This document shows positions 1 through 9,265 of a DNA stretch of 64,000 bases, one piece after another. The translations under genes and the position numbers were made by a program. The notes beneath the pieces were generated by a model. That model did not search any database and was not told the origin of the DNA. It worked only from the letters and a program-made list of their open reading frames with translations. Positions within the stretch are counted from its first letter, which is position 1. The number at the start of each line of letters is the position of its first letter. Where the stretch lies: the NCBI GenBank assembly GCA_947478175.1, contig CANJUQ010000006.1:1-64000 (forward strand). The letters run 5' to 3'. The DNA is from Thiotrichales bacterium. Its GTDB lineage: Bacteria > Pseudomonadota > Gammaproteobacteria > Francisellales > CACEW01.

Positions 1-263
1 GGCTTGAAATTACGAACCCAAGCCGTTTGCATCTCGACGATGAAATGCCGACCGTTTTGGTCTTTGCATAAAACATCCGCGATGGTTTTTTTAAATTCTG
101 GAATTTCCGGGACGAGCTCTTGAGGTAAATATTCTACTTCGATAATTTCACGACCGTTTTCTAAGGGCAGCAAAGCATTGAGAAAACTTTTCATAAGATG
201 CGGGTGCTGTCCAAAGATTTTTTTAAAAACGACATCAGAAGTGGGGGCTAGATATTTTGACAT
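1..263 (-). CDS. Rpn/PD-(D/E)XK nuclease family protein (partial)
   Basis: Minus-strand reading frame that begins at ATG 263-261 and runs off the left edge. The visible 87 residues begin MSKYLAPTSDVVFKKIFG and contain TIADVLCKDQNG followed by FIVEMQT, the D...ExQ arrangement of Rpn (recombination-promoting nuclease) and PD-(D/E)XK transposase-like proteins. Members of this family act on DNA and are usually accessory genes of uncertain physiological role. The C-terminal half is outside the window, so completeness cannot be judged. It is divergent from the AbiE-type pair that follows, which fits an accessory island at this edge. Family call is fairly secure; the actual function is not known. 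Confidence 0.8.
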   Translation of the reverse strand, partial: MSKYLAPTSDVVFKKIFGQHPHLMKSFLNALLPLENGREIIEVEYLPQELVPEIPEFKKTIADVLCKDQNGRHFIVEMQTAWVRNFK

Positions 264-481
264 GAAAAATTTCCGTAAAAAAATCAGTAAAAACTGGACG
301 ATCTGGATAATTAGGCTGGGTGAACAGGGCGAAATTGTACAGAAATATTATTCAAGGTAAACAATAAATATCATGAGTTTTTATGGATTCTTGTTTTTGG
401 GTTAATTTTGATATTTCCAACCAGTACGTGTAATATTTATGCACTTATTGGCTGTAATCTTTAAAAATTAGCAGGTTTCTA

Positions 482-1150
482 ATGGCAAATAGTCTAATTA
501 CCCTGAGAAAATCGCTGCCATTCAATGAATTTGATTACCAGGCACTCTCCAACGCCTTGAAAGATTACGCTCAAATCCGTTCCAAAATTCAGCAGTTATT
601 AAAAACAGGCGCCATCATTCGCATCAAAAAAGGCCTGTATGTTTTTGGACCCGAACTCACTCAAGGTCTGATTTCAAAAGAACTACTAGCTAACTGGATC
701 TATGGGCCGTCTTATTTATCTCTCGAATATGCTCTGTCTTTTCATCATATGATTCCAGAGCGGGTCTACACATTGACGTCTGTGACCACGAAAAAAAATA
801 AACACTTTAAAACACCCTTAGGTGAATTTAGTTATGGCTACTTAAATCAGACCCTGTATCCCCTAGGTATTACTTCTGTCTCTATTGATTCTCAGAGAAA
901 TATCCTGATCGCGACGCCTGAGAAAGCATTGATAGACACTCTTTATTTTTCAAATATCACAGCATTCAAAAATGATCAGGACATTGAAACTTGGCTATTG
1001 GAAGATCAAAGAATCAACCCTGAAATCTTAGCCACCCTAGATATCTCTTTACTATCTAAATGGTTACCCCTCTACGCACGCCCAACCGTCAGAGCGCTAA
1101 TTCAATGGATTTGTGACAGGGCTCAACAAAGTCTTTTTACTCATGAATAA
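482..1150 (+). CDS. AbiEi-like antitoxin of a type IV-style TA pair
   Basis: A 222-residue protein with an N-terminal winged-helix-like segment (IRSKIQQLLKTGAIIRIKKG, about residues 32-52), as in AbiEi antitoxin/transcriptional regulators of the AbiE abortive-infection type. The central part (YLSLEYALSFHHMIPE, ATPEKALIDTLYF) matches the usual AbiEi layout, in which a DNA-binding domain precedes an antitoxin domain. The stop overlaps the start of the nucleotidyltransferase gene by 8 nt, so the two are translationally coupled. In known AbiE systems AbiEi represses the operon and neutralises AbiEii. The assignment rests on domain pattern and neighbour. Confidence 0.8.
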   Translation: MANSLITLRKSLPFNEFDYQALSNALKDYAQIRSKIQQLLKTGAIIRIKKGLYVFGPELTQGLISKELLANWIYGPSYLSLEYALSFHHMIPERVYTLTSVTTKKNKHFKTPLGEFSYGYLNQTLYPLGITSVSIDSQRNILIATPEKALIDTLYFSNITAFKNDQDIETWLLEDQRINPEILATLDISLLSKWLPLYARPTVRALIQWICDRAQQSLFTHE

Positions 1151-2015
1151 TTTAATTGCTACTTGGCTGAAGCAATACCCAGGCCAAACGACTGAAGATT
1201 ATTTACAGGTCTTGCATGAAATTTTTCAAGAAATTGCTCTGCTAGGTTTATGGCGTTCTAAATTTTTTGAACATGCCGCTTTCTATGGTGGGACTGCGCT
1301 TAGAATTTTGTATGGACTAGATAGATTTTCAGAAGACTTAGATTTTTCTTTATTAAAACATTCAAAAAATTTTGATTTAGAGAGTTATAACCAGGCTATA
1401 AAAGCTGAACTCCGTGCTTTTGGTTTCGAAGTTGAAGTCAAAACAAAAGAAAAACAGACGTCTATTAAATCAGCCTTTATTAAAGCCAATACACGTCAGC
1501 AATTGATCTCTATTGAAGCACCTAAAAATTTTATTACTGCCTTACCACGCGATTATTTAATTACGATCAAAATGGAAATCGACACGGACCCACCGCTCGA
1601 TTTTGAAACAGAATCTCGTTATTTATTTAAACCCATCCCCTTTAGTATTTTGACTTTTAATCAGTCTTCTTTATTTGCAGGAAAGCTTCATGCGATTTTG
1701 TGTCGACAGTGGAAGACAAGAGTTAAGGGCCGCGATTTTTATGATTTCCTCTGGTATTTAAAACAAAACATTCAGCCTGATTTAAAACATCTGAGCGCAA
1801 GATTAATTCAATCAGGACATCTGACGCCTGGAAAATTATTAGATAAAAAACACCTTCAAGAACTTTTATTAGCTCGACTAGACACTTTGGATATTGATCA
1901 GGCAAAAAAAGACGTCCGGCCTTTTTTACAGAATCCAGAAGTATTAGAAGCCTGGTCGATTGATTTATTTAAAGCGGCGGTTTTGAAATTATGTCATGTG
2001 CGGGCGGACACATAG
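1143..2015 (+). CDS. AbiEii/AbiGii-family nucleotidyltransferase toxin
   Basis: Nucleotidyltransferase-fold protein with the diagnostic stretch FYGGTALRILYGLDRFSEDL followed by DF (about residues 47-68 of the chosen product), which supplies the GG/GS and DxD metal-binding elements of AbiEii toxins. Later positives typical of the family are the KMEIDTDP segment and GRDFYDFLWYL near residue 200. I chose ATG 1143 rather than the upstream ATG 1113, because it gives the normal short overlap with the antitoxin gene. Known relatives transfer nucleotides to tRNA or other targets and arrest growth. The stop codon lies inside a palindromic repeat (2002-2027), so the repeat supplies the end of the protein. 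Confidence 0.85.
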   Translation: MNNLIATWLKQYPGQTTEDYLQVLHEIFQEIALLGLWRSKFFEHAAFYGGTALRILYGLDRFSEDLDFSLLKHSKNFDLESYNQAIKAELRAFGFEVEVKTKEKQTSIKSAFIKANTRQQLISIEAPKNFITALPRDYLITIKMEIDTDPPLDFETESRYLFKPIPFSILTFNQSSLFAGKLHAILCRQWKTRVKGRDFYDFLWYLKQNIQPDLKHLSARLIQSGHLTPGKLLDKKHLQELLLARLDTLDIDQAKKDVRPFLQNPEVLEAWSIDLFKAAVLKLCHVRADT

Positions 2016-2027
2016 GTCCGCCCCTAC
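2002..2027. repeat. Dispersed palindromic repeat, copy 1 (variant)
   Basis: GGGCGGAC and GTCCGCCC form a perfect 8-bp stem with a 6-nt loop, followed by CTAC. The same architecture occurs at 33786-33810 and 44324-44348 with a different stem sequence but the same trailing CCCCTAC. The repeat contains the abiEii stop codon and lies between that gene and the convergent surA, so it could also stop transcription. Confidence 0.7.
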
Positions 2028-2046
2028 GAAAAAAATCAAAGAAAAA

Positions 2047-3453
2047 TCAATCGGCCAAAATCTTAATATAAGACTCTGCTTTTAATTTCGTTTGCCAAGC
2101 TTCTACAGCTTTTTCTGCTTTTTGCTGGAACAAAGCATCACGAGCCTGAGAGTCCTCATAAGCTTGAGTGTCATTCTGCTGGCGTTGGCCTAGTAATTTC
2201 ACAAGGAACCACTGGTTACCTAGATTAAATGGCTCTGAAATTTGACCCTCTTTCATATTCACCACTTCTGCGCCAACACCCATGGGCATATCAGAAGGTG
2301 TCACCCAACCTAAATCTCCACCCTGGCTGGAAGACGCATAATCTTCAGAATTGGCTTCGGCTAACTTGTCAAAAGAACTGCCATTTTTAAGGCTGTTATA
2401 AATTCCCAACATCTGCGTATGCGCTTGGCTAGAAGATAAAATAGGGCTAGTTTTGAGCATAATAATTTGCAGATGATATTGAGTAACAAAATGATCTTGA
2501 GATTGATCATTTTTTTCTGAAATTAATTTCAGCAGATAAAAACCATTGTCACTTTGAATCGGCCCAACAATATCTCCTGCTTTCATAGTTTCTAATGGCT
2601 GTTCAAATAAAGTCGGCAGTTGATCTAATGTTTTGTCTTTGATTAAGCCGCCCTGCAAGGCGTCATCGGCTTGGGAGTAACGCATCGCTGCGGTTGTAAA
2701 ATCTAAGCCTTGCTGAATTTGTTTTAAAACACTATTCGCTTTGGCTTTAGCCTGATCCAAGTCTTGGGGCGTTGGGTTATCTGGGGCAGAAATCAAAATA
2801 TGAGAGAGCGTGTATTGAACATCAGGATGCGCATTTTTGTTTTGATTATTTAAATAATTCGATACGTCCTGATCTGAGATAACAATACTGCTTGCAACGG
2901 CAGATTCTTCAAGTTTTCTAATTATTAATTTATTTTTTAAGATCTCTCGATATTGATCAAACGGAATTCCGTTTGCACTCAAGACCGCCTGTAAATTTTT
3001 AGCCGTCGTATTATTTTGCTGGCAAATTTCAGCAATGGATTGATCTACGTCTTGATCTGAAGCCGTAATATGATTTAACGCAGCCATCTGAAGGGCAATC
3101 TTCTGCAAAATTAACTGATCTAAAACTTGCGGCCTAATTTGATCGACTGACGGCGGCGTGATCCCAGACATACGGGCCTGCCCTAAGGTTTCTTGTAAAG
3201 CTTGATCGAGCTCCGATTGGGTAATCACCTGATCATTCACAATGGCTACCGCACGGTTAATCAAAACAGGAGCTTGTATGATCATTGGAGGAGGTGTTGG
3301 AGCCTGCGCAGGTATTTTATTAGCCTGGGTTTGAACGAGTGTTTTAATAAGACTGGGTTGGTTGGCATAGCCCTCCGCGCTTAATAAAAACAAGCTTGAA
3401 ATTAAAACAAGAAACCAAGAAGAAGCCTTATGCATCATTATTCTCACAGTCAT
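2047..3453 (-). CDS. surA: Periplasmic chaperone/peptidyl-prolyl isomerase SurA
   Basis: SurA escorts unfolded outer-membrane proteins through the periplasm to the BAM complex. The 468-residue product has an N-terminal signal sequence (SSWFLVLISSLFLLSAEGYA), a SurA N-domain (INRAVAIVNDQVITQSELDQ), and two parvulin-type PPIase domains (around YTLSHILISAPDNP and YHLQIIMLKTSP, each ending in a GGDLGW- or GGLIKD-type motif). It is somewhat longer than E. coli SurA (428 residues), partly because of a Pro/Gln-rich linker after the signal peptide. It lies 10 bp downstream of lptD, the classical lptD-surA order; SurA is needed for LptD assembly. The true start may be one of the ATGs six or seven codons in. 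Confidence 0.95.
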   Translation of the reverse strand: MTVRIMMHKASSWFLVLISSLFLLSAEGYANQPSLIKTLVQTQANKIPAQAPTPPPMIIQAPVLINRAVAIVNDQVITQSELDQALQETLGQARMSGITPPSVDQIRPQVLDQLILQKIALQMAALNHITASDQDVDQSIAEICQQNNTTAKNLQAVLSANGIPFDQYREILKNKLIIRKLEESAVASSIVISDQDVSNYLNNQNKNAHPDVQYTLSHILISAPDNPTPQDLDQAKAKANSVLKQIQQGLDFTTAAMRYSQADDALQGGLIKDKTLDQLPTLFEQPLETMKAGDIVGPIQSDNGFYLLKLISEKNDQSQDHFVTQYHLQIIMLKTSPILSSSQAHTQMLGIYNSLKNGSSFDKLAEANSEDYASSSQGGDLGWVTPSDMPMGVGAEVVNMKEGQISEPFNLGNQWFLVKLLGQRQQNDTQAYEDSQARDALFQQKAEKAVEAWQTKLKAESYIKILAD

Positions 3454-3463
3454 AAACTAAAAA

Positions 3464-6145
3464 TTAAGGGGAAAATCCGGAGCCATTAGACCCGGGTTGA
3501 TAACCTGGGATCTGGCGAGCGAGGTATTGTATCTTCGAGCTTCCTACATTTCCAAGGCCTTTCAGCTGGAACTGAATAGCAACGGAGGAAGTCGACGGCC
3601 CATCCAGGCCATTAGGGTCATTGACATCTTGGTTAAGCAAATAACGATGCCAGATAAGTCTAACCGCCCAAGAGCAAGGACTGTATTCAATCCCGCCATA
3701 ACTATCGATCGTTCTTTTTTGATTGGTCGAATAATTCCAACTGCCAATAAGATTCCAGAGGGGCGTCAATTGCCATAAAAAAGAAGTCGTCAATTGAGCC
3801 AACATAGGAGGCGGGACGCCTTCTAATAATTGCTCGTTACTTAATAAAGAATAATCCGTTCGGTTAGAGCCAAAACCAATATTAAAAATATGATGGGGGT
3901 CTGGCAAATATTGCAATTGATAGGTTTGGGTATCAAACATGTGATTCGTCTGATCAAACGTAAAATCATAATGAAGCTTCAACGCCGTCGTCAGCCAGAT
4001 ATTGGCCTGAGCGGCAATGTCTGAGAAAGCCTGGTCATAATCTGGATTTTCATTTGGCAAACAATTATTAGCTGGCGTGGACTGGCATAGGGACACGCGA
4101 CGATCTTGAAAATAAGCCGTCTGACCTATTCCCGCATCTAATAATTCACTCCCTGAATCGTTATTGAACGATGTTGATAAAGCATAACTCAACTGATTTG
4201 CATCACCCTGCCTGTCTAGGCCATTGAATCTATTCGTTGCAAAAAGCGAGTCATAATTAAACTGAATAATCGAGCTATCAAACGACGGGAAATTATTTTG
4301 ATCTCGATACGGGACATAAAGATAAAATAATCTTGGCGTCAACGTCTGTTCATAGTTTTTATTTAACACCCCAAAACTACGGTCAAAATTTAACCCTGTA
4401 TCTAGATCTAAGATGGGATCAATCATCGAAGGCTGGGCTTGAGAAAAACCATTTTGAGCAGAATTAGACAAACTATAAGCCGTTCCCTGAGCGCCTAAAG
4501 ACGGCGTAAAATATCCATAACTTTGGGTGAGTGGCGCTGAAATCGTCGGTCGGATACTCACTCTTCCACCCTCAATCGGCCCGGGTTCATCAGTGAGATC
4601 ATCTTTTTCAAAATTAGTCAGCTGGCTTGATAAAGAAAGATTGAGTTTGCCACCCGCAAAATTAGAAGTCTGCGTTGAAAAATCTAACTCAGGCTCTGTG
4701 TTATATGGCCGGTTCCCCAAATCCAAATCTTGATCGACAATTTTATAATCTCGAATGTAAGCCGCCGCAGCCCAGTTATTATTATTTGAAGTTAAGTTAA
4801 TCTCTCGATCTAAATAAGACTGATTTGAAATTTGAGCACTATTAGTTTCTAGATCCGAAAAATAATTGGGGTCACTCACATCGTTATAGTTCACACCCAT
4901 ATGCCAAAAATTACTGAGCTGCGTCGACTGGGTATAATTCACTAACCAGCGACTCATATGAGCTTCTTGATCGTCAGGTAAATAATTAGTGTTTAAAACA
5001 CCTGAAGTATTACTGGTTAGATATCTAAAATTATTATCCATCATGACGCCGCGCCGCATGAGCCAAGTCGGCGTAACCGTGTCGTCATAGTTAGGCGCCA
5101 AATTTAAATAATACGGCGCAGAGACTGTAAATCCGCTTGAACCACTGGAAGAAAAATCTCCATATAAAAAACCAGTCTGGCGTTCTTTAGAAAGCGGGAA
5201 AGAAAAATACGGGAAATAAAAAACAGGAACTCTTTGGATATATAAAACTGCATTATCCGCATAGCCGCGTTCAGTCATTTTATTTAAAACAATTTTACTG
5301 GCATAAAAATGCCAAGTGTCATCGTCGGGCGTGGCCGTCGTATAAGTCGCATGATCAAATTGAAATAAAGTCTGAGAAAGCTGGTGCAGCACAGCCGCTT
5401 GGCCTTGGGCATATCCTGTAAAATTAGGGGGGGAAGTATTATTCGCGCTGTTAGCCCAATCGGTCTGAACTTTGAGCAAATAATAAGCATTGGTTAAGGT
5501 CGCTTGATAAGTATAAAGATTGGCTTTTAAAGTCTGCGCATAGAGCATCTCACCAGGTTGTCTAATCCGAACATCCCCATGGGCTTGAATCCGCTCTAAT
5601 TTATTAGAGTCATCAGAGTCATCGTCGTTAGGATAAAGCGTGACGTGATCCGCCGTCATTTCACGGCCAGGTTGCAAAATTTTGACATTTCCATTGAGCT
5701 CAACATCACCGCCCAACGTATATTTTTTTTGATTAGATAAAACTTGGGAGACAGACTGATCCAAGGGTTCTTCTTGACTGAGATTATCAAAATGAGGTTC
5801 GTAATAATGCCCCCCACAAAGAGAACAATTATCAGAATTACTACTATCAGAATCACTATTATCAGGAATCCAACCCAGAATCTGATCTTTTTCAAAAATA
5901 GCTTCTTGTAAATTGACATGGCTTGAAGGCGAATGAACCAGACCACTGCAAGACCATTTACCATCGACTGGCTGACAAAGCCAAGCTTCACCATAGGGAT
6001 TACCAGGAAGATTTTCAGCTGAAATAAAAATGGGGGGGAATATTAAAAATAAAAAAACAAATAAAAAAAAGGGAAAGATAAAAACTAAAAATAGCTTTCT
6101 CCCTTTTTTAAAATTAATAAAACTATCCCAAAAAATCTTTCGCAC
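3464..6145 (-). CDS. lptD: LPS-assembly protein LptD
   Basis: LptD is the outer-membrane beta-barrel that, with LptE, inserts lipopolysaccharide into the outer leaflet. The 893-residue protein has a long hydrophobic N-terminal segment (about residues 18-43), then the LptA-like jellyroll domain (VELNGNVKILQPGREMTADH, ADNAVLYIQRVPVFYFPYFS) and a long aromatic-rich barrel ending in a beta-strand tail. The motif FYFPYFSFPLSKERQTGFLY is characteristic. Cysteines near residues 57-66 and 103-106 and in the barrel could form the inter-domain disulfides known from E. coli LptD. It heads the lptD-surA transcription unit. The N-terminal hydrophobic segment is unusually long for a cleaved signal. Confidence 0.95.
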   Translation of the reverse strand: MRKIFWDSFINFKKGRKLFLVFIFPFFLFVFLFLIFPPIFISAENLPGNPYGEAWLCQPVDGKWSCSGLVHSPSSHVNLQEAIFEKDQILGWIPDNSDSDSSNSDNCSLCGGHYYEPHFDNLSQEEPLDQSVSQVLSNQKKYTLGGDVELNGNVKILQPGREMTADHVTLYPNDDDSDDSNKLERIQAHGDVRIRQPGEMLYAQTLKANLYTYQATLTNAYYLLKVQTDWANSANNTSPPNFTGYAQGQAAVLHQLSQTLFQFDHATYTTATPDDDTWHFYASKIVLNKMTERGYADNAVLYIQRVPVFYFPYFSFPLSKERQTGFLYGDFSSSGSSGFTVSAPYYLNLAPNYDDTVTPTWLMRRGVMMDNNFRYLTSNTSGVLNTNYLPDDQEAHMSRWLVNYTQSTQLSNFWHMGVNYNDVSDPNYFSDLETNSAQISNQSYLDREINLTSNNNNWAAAAYIRDYKIVDQDLDLGNRPYNTEPELDFSTQTSNFAGGKLNLSLSSQLTNFEKDDLTDEPGPIEGGRVSIRPTISAPLTQSYGYFTPSLGAQGTAYSLSNSAQNGFSQAQPSMIDPILDLDTGLNFDRSFGVLNKNYEQTLTPRLFYLYVPYRDQNNFPSFDSSIIQFNYDSLFATNRFNGLDRQGDANQLSYALSTSFNNDSGSELLDAGIGQTAYFQDRRVSLCQSTPANNCLPNENPDYDQAFSDIAAQANIWLTTALKLHYDFTFDQTNHMFDTQTYQLQYLPDPHHIFNIGFGSNRTDYSLLSNEQLLEGVPPPMLAQLTTSFLWQLTPLWNLIGSWNYSTNQKRTIDSYGGIEYSPCSWAVRLIWHRYLLNQDVNDPNGLDGPSTSSVAIQFQLKGLGNVGSSKIQYLARQIPGYQPGSNGSGFSP

Positions 6146-6297
6146 GCCCTGAAAACAACCTGATTAATATAAAAAAACGGCGCAGTATATCGATCTGAAG
6201 CTTTGGCGACTACTTGATTAGCCTTGATTAATCTTAATTTTCAGAAAATTGCAGCCCAAATTTCATGGCTTGCCCTTAAAGACAAGACCCTTTAAGA

Positions 6298-6336
6298 TAT
6301 GTAGAAACATACGTACAAAAAGAGAGAGTTAACTCT
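6298..6336 (+). promoter_or_regulatory. Probable operator region of the phd-vapC-apaH unit
   Basis: Two inverted repeats sit immediately before the antitoxin start: TATGT-AGAA-ACATA at 6298-6311, and the perfect 12-bp palindrome AGAGTTAACTCT at 6325-6336, which abuts the ATG and includes the ribosome-binding purines. Phd-family antitoxins bind palindromes in their own promoter, so these are the natural autoregulation sites. Function is inferred from position only. Confidence 0.5.
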
Positions 6337-6594
6337 ATGAAAATTACCGCATTTTCAAGCCGTGCTTTCAACCAAGATGCTAGTAGAGCTAAAAAAGCAA
6401 GCCTCAACGGACCTGTGTTTATAACGGATCGAGGGAAATTAGCTCATGTCTTAATGACAGCTGAGTACTACCAACAGCTAGTTTCTGAACAGCAATCTTT
6501 AGTTGATCTTCTAGCAATGCCTGGTGCTGATGAGATTGAATTTGACCCACCAAAATTTTCAGGTCCCTCATTCAAACCTGCGGATTTTTCATAA
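6337..6594 (+). CDS. Phd/YefM-family antitoxin
   Basis: An 85-residue protein starting MKITAFSSRAFNQDASRAKK, with the Phd/YefM pattern: a short beta-strand, then FNQDASRAKKA, GPVFITDRGKLAHVLMTAEY and a disordered acidic C-terminus (DEIEFDPPKF) expected to wrap the toxin. It neutralises the adjacent PIN RNase and probably represses the promoter through the palindromes directly upstream. Its TAA stop overlaps the toxin ATG (TAATG), a standard TA coupling. Confidence 0.9.
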   Translation: MKITAFSSRAFNQDASRAKKASLNGPVFITDRGKLAHVLMTAEYYQQLVSEQQSLVDLLAMPGADEIEFDPPKFSGPSFKPADFS

Positions 6595-7028
6595 TGTATT
6601 TACTCGATACCAATATTCTTTCTGACCTTCGTAAAGCAAAATCTCATAAATCCCATGCAAATTTAGCGAAATGGATTAAAAGCCATCCTGAATCTAGTTT
6701 CTTTATTTCTGCAATTACTCTCGTAGAGATAGAAACAGGTATTCTCCTAATAGAGCGGCGAGACCCAGCTCAAGGCGCTTTACTCCGAGAGTGGTTTGAA
6801 ACGCATGTGCTCACCACTTTTGAAAAACGAATCCTTTCAGTAGACCTTGATGTAGCCAAGCAATGTGCCTCTCTGCATGTACCTAATAGACGCCCAGAAC
6901 ATGATGCTCTCATTGCAGCTACTGCCCTGACACACGGTTTGATCGTAGTCACACGCAACTTAGTAGATTTTGAACCCATGGGCGTAGAGGTTTTTAACCC
7001 CTGGGAAGCCGAGAACGCATTATCATGA
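6594..7028 (+). CDS. VapC/FitB-type PIN-domain RNase toxin
   Basis: A 144-residue PIN protein. Acidic active-site residues are visible in order: D5 in YLLDTNILSDL, E46 in TLVEIETG, and the D of PEHDALIAATALTHG. The C-terminal TRNLVDFEPMGVEVFNPW is typical of the FitB/VapC branch. Such enzymes cleave tRNA or rRNA when the antitoxin is degraded. The stop overlaps the apaH start by 4 nt (ATGA), so translation of the housekeeping gene apaH is coupled to the toxin gene, an unusual arrangement. Confidence 0.92.
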   Translation: MYLLDTNILSDLRKAKSHKSHANLAKWIKSHPESSFFISAITLVEIETGILLIERRDPAQGALLREWFETHVLTTFEKRILSVDLDVAKQCASLHVPNRRPEHDALIAATALTHGLIVVTRNLVDFEPMGVEVFNPWEAENALS

Positions 7029-7843
7029 ATATTTTCCAGAAGACCTACGTCATCGGCGACGTCCAAGGCTGCTATGACCCGCTCATGCGTTTATTAGACA
7101 AAATTAATTTTAATGAAAATAACGATCAGCTCTGGTTTACAGGAGACCTAGTCAATCGCGGCCCAAAATCTTTAGAAGTCTTGCGTTTTGTTAAAAAAAT
7201 TAAAGCCATTACCGTCCTAGGCAATCACGATATTCATTTAATTACTGCTTATGACGGCTGCTACAAACCTCATTTTAAAGACACGCTAGAAAATATTCTC
7301 CAAGCCCCAGATGCCGAAGAATTAATCAACTGGCTTCGAGAACAGCCCTTACTTTATGAAAAAAATATTAACCAAAATAATTTTGGTTTGGTCCATGCAG
7401 GGGTCTTACCTCAATGGTCCTGGCAAGAGACTAAAAATTATGCCCATGAAGCTGAAAGTTTTTTAAAAAATAAAAAAAGCTGGCTCGAAAATATCACCCA
7501 ATTCTATGGCAACGAGCCATCTAACTGGGATTCAAATTTAATAGGCCTAGATCGTTTAAGAATTATTTTTAATGTTTTTACACGCCTGCGAATTTGCAAA
7601 GCCAATGGCGAATGCGATTTTTCTTTTAAGGGCCCCATTAACCAAATTCCCAAAGATTATTACCCTTGGTTTGATATTCCCCATCGCAAAACAGACGCTC
7701 AAAAAATTCTATTTGGTCATTGGTCCCATCTTAGAGGCCAAAGCAATCACCCCAATGCGATTGCACTAGATACAGGCTGTGTGTGGGGAGATGTTTTGAC
7801 AGCTTATTGTCTAGAAACAGGAGAATTTCATCGTTCTTTATGA
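7025..7843 (+). CDS. apaH: Symmetrical diadenosine tetraphosphatase ApaH
   Basis: Hydrolyses Ap4A to two ADP, limiting alarmone-like dinucleotides and removing Np4 RNA caps. The 272-residue protein carries the metallophosphatase signatures in order: YVIGDVQGCYDPL (about 8-20), WFTGDLVNRGPKSLE (about 37-51) and VLGNHDIHL (about 64-72), with a distal FGHWSHLRGQ. Size matches E. coli ApaH. In many gammaproteobacteria apaH follows surA-pdxA-rsmA-apaG. Here it lies near lptD-surA but has been taken into the phd-vapC transcription unit, and pdxA, rsmA and apaG are absent from the spot. Confidence 0.95.
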   Translation: MNIFQKTYVIGDVQGCYDPLMRLLDKINFNENNDQLWFTGDLVNRGPKSLEVLRFVKKIKAITVLGNHDIHLITAYDGCYKPHFKDTLENILQAPDAEELINWLREQPLLYEKNINQNNFGLVHAGVLPQWSWQETKNYAHEAESFLKNKKSWLENITQFYGNEPSNWDSNLIGLDRLRIIFNVFTRLRICKANGECDFSFKGPINQIPKDYYPWFDIPHRKTDAQKILFGHWSHLRGQSNHPNAIALDTGCVWGDVLTAYCLETGEFHRSL

Positions 7844-7874
7844 TCTTGATCAAGCCGGCTAATTTATAGCTAAT

Positions 7875-7902
7875 TTACAAATCGTAAGTTACAAATCGTA
7901 AG
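7875..7902. repeat. Tandem 14-bp direct repeat upstream of rdgB
   Basis: TTACAAATCGTAAG occurs twice in perfect tandem in the 131-bp apaH-rdgB gap, followed by a very AT-rich tract. It could be a paired protein-binding site in the rdgB promoter region or simple slippage; the sequence gives no way to decide. Confidence 0.6.
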
Positions 7903-7974
7903 TTATAATTAAAAATATAAAATAATATTTATTTATCAAGCAATTGCACAAGCCCTTCCATCACTCAGAGTTTT

Positions 7975-8583
7975 ATGACCATGACCCAAAAAATCCTCGA
8001 TCTCGCCGTTGCAACCACGAACCAAGGCAAATTTAAAGAGCTCCGCGCTAAGCTCACGCCCCTAGGGATAACGCTTTATCCCATGAGTGAATTTGGCGAT
8101 TTTGATATCGAAGAAACAGGGCTTACTTTTGTCGAAAATGCCATTTTGAAAGCGCGTTATCTTTCAAGAATTTCCAAGATGCCAACACTCGGCGATGATT
8201 CTGGATTAGTCGTCGAAGCTTTGGGGGGCGCACCGGGAATTTATTCAGCCCGATATGCCGGCCCCCATGCGAAAGATTCAGAGAATTACCAAAAGCTCTT
8301 ACACGAAATGCGAGAGATTCCTCAGACTTTTAGACAGGCTTATACCTATTGTGCGTTGGTCTTAATGCTCCATGAGAACGACCCCGCACCCAAAATTTGT
8401 ACGGGAAAGATGTCCTGCGAAATTCTGACAGAACCCCGGGGTTCTCATGGCTTTGGATATGACCCGGTTCTTTATGTCCCAGCGTTAAATCAATCTTTGG
8501 CTGAGCTATCAATGGATATCAAAAACGAAATTAGCCATCGGGCAAAAGCCATGGATCGATTGTTGGAAGCAATTAAACAGTAG
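7975..8583 (+). CDS. rdgB: dITP/XTP pyrophosphatase RdgB (HAM1 family)
   Basis: House-cleaning enzyme that hydrolyses dITP, ITP and XTP to monophosphates, keeping deaminated purines out of nucleic acids. The 202-residue product shows the HAM1 landmarks: ATTNQGKFKEL near the N-terminus, EETGLTFVENAILKAR, GDDSGLVVEALGGAPGIYSA, GSHGFGYDPVLYVP and the terminal SHRAKAMDRL. Length is normal. An alternative ATG two codons downstream (7981) is equally plausible. It appears to be a single-gene unit before folE. Confidence 0.95.
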   Translation: MTMTQKILDLAVATTNQGKFKELRAKLTPLGITLYPMSEFGDFDIEETGLTFVENAILKARYLSRISKMPTLGDDSGLVVEALGGAPGIYSARYAGPHAKDSENYQKLLHEMREIPQTFRQAYTYCALVLMLHENDPAPKICTGKMSCEILTEPRGSHGFGYDPVLYVPALNQSLAELSMDIKNEISHRAKAMDRLLEAIKQ

Positions 8584-8677
8584 CCAATCCTATGCCACCA
8601 TCCCATAGCCCCCCAGCACCCTTTCAGGTAAAGTGCCACGAATTTTACACAGGCAAAAAATCTAAACATAAAAAAAC

Positions 8678-9235
8678 ATGGGCATTATGGAACAGGCTTA
8701 TTTCAAATTAATTCAATCTATCGGCGAAGACCCCAATCGTGAAGGCTTAATTAAAACCCCAGAGCGCGCGGCAAAAGCCATGGCTTATTTAACCCAGGGT
8801 TATGAAATTTCTTTAGAAGAAGTTATCGGCGATGCTTTGTTTACTTCAGACAATGATTCCATGGTAATCGTTAAAAACATTGAATTTTATTCTCTCTGTG
8901 AGCATCACTTACTGCCATTTTGGGGCCGCTGCCATGTGGGGTATTTACCCAAAGGCAAAGTATTAGGTCTTTCTAAAATTCCGCGTTTAGTTGATTGCTT
9001 TTCCAGAAGATTACAAATTCAAGAAAATCTAACCAAACAAATCGCTGACACTCTCTTAGAAATCACAGGCGCTTCAGGCGTCGGCGTCGTCATGGAAGGC
9101 CAGCATATGTGCATGATGATGCGTGGGGTGTCTAAGCAAAATGCCCAAATGACAACGTCTTCGATGCTGGGGCAATTTCGAGAAAGTGCGAATACCCGAC
9201 AGGAATTTTTGCAGTTGATTAGGCCAACTATTTAA
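8678..9235 (+). CDS. folE: GTP cyclohydrolase I FolE
   Basis: Catalyses GTP to 7,8-dihydroneopterin triphosphate, the first step of folate synthesis. The 185-residue protein contains the zinc site [13 protein letters not shown] (Cys and His ligands near residue 75) and the second cysteine in [12 protein letters not shown], plus the family motifs [19 protein letters not shown] and [20 protein letters not shown]. The N-terminal extension found in E. coli FolE is absent, as in many bacteria. The start may be ATG 8687. The 94-bp leader has no strong Shine-Dalgarno sequence. With folA at 41.4 kb it covers two steps of folate metabolism in this window. Confidence 0.96.
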   Translation: MGIMEQAYFKLIQSIGEDPNREGLIKTPERAAKAMAYLTQGYEISLEEVIGDALFTSDNDSMVIVKNIEFYSLCEHHLLPFWGRCHVGYLPKGKVLGLSKIPRLVDCFSRRLQIQENLTKQIADTLLEITGASGVGVVMEGQHMCMMMRGVSKQNAQMTTSSMLGQFRESANTRQEFLQLIRPTI

Positions 9236-9265
9236 AACCTACTACTGACCCAACTTGGATCTCCA

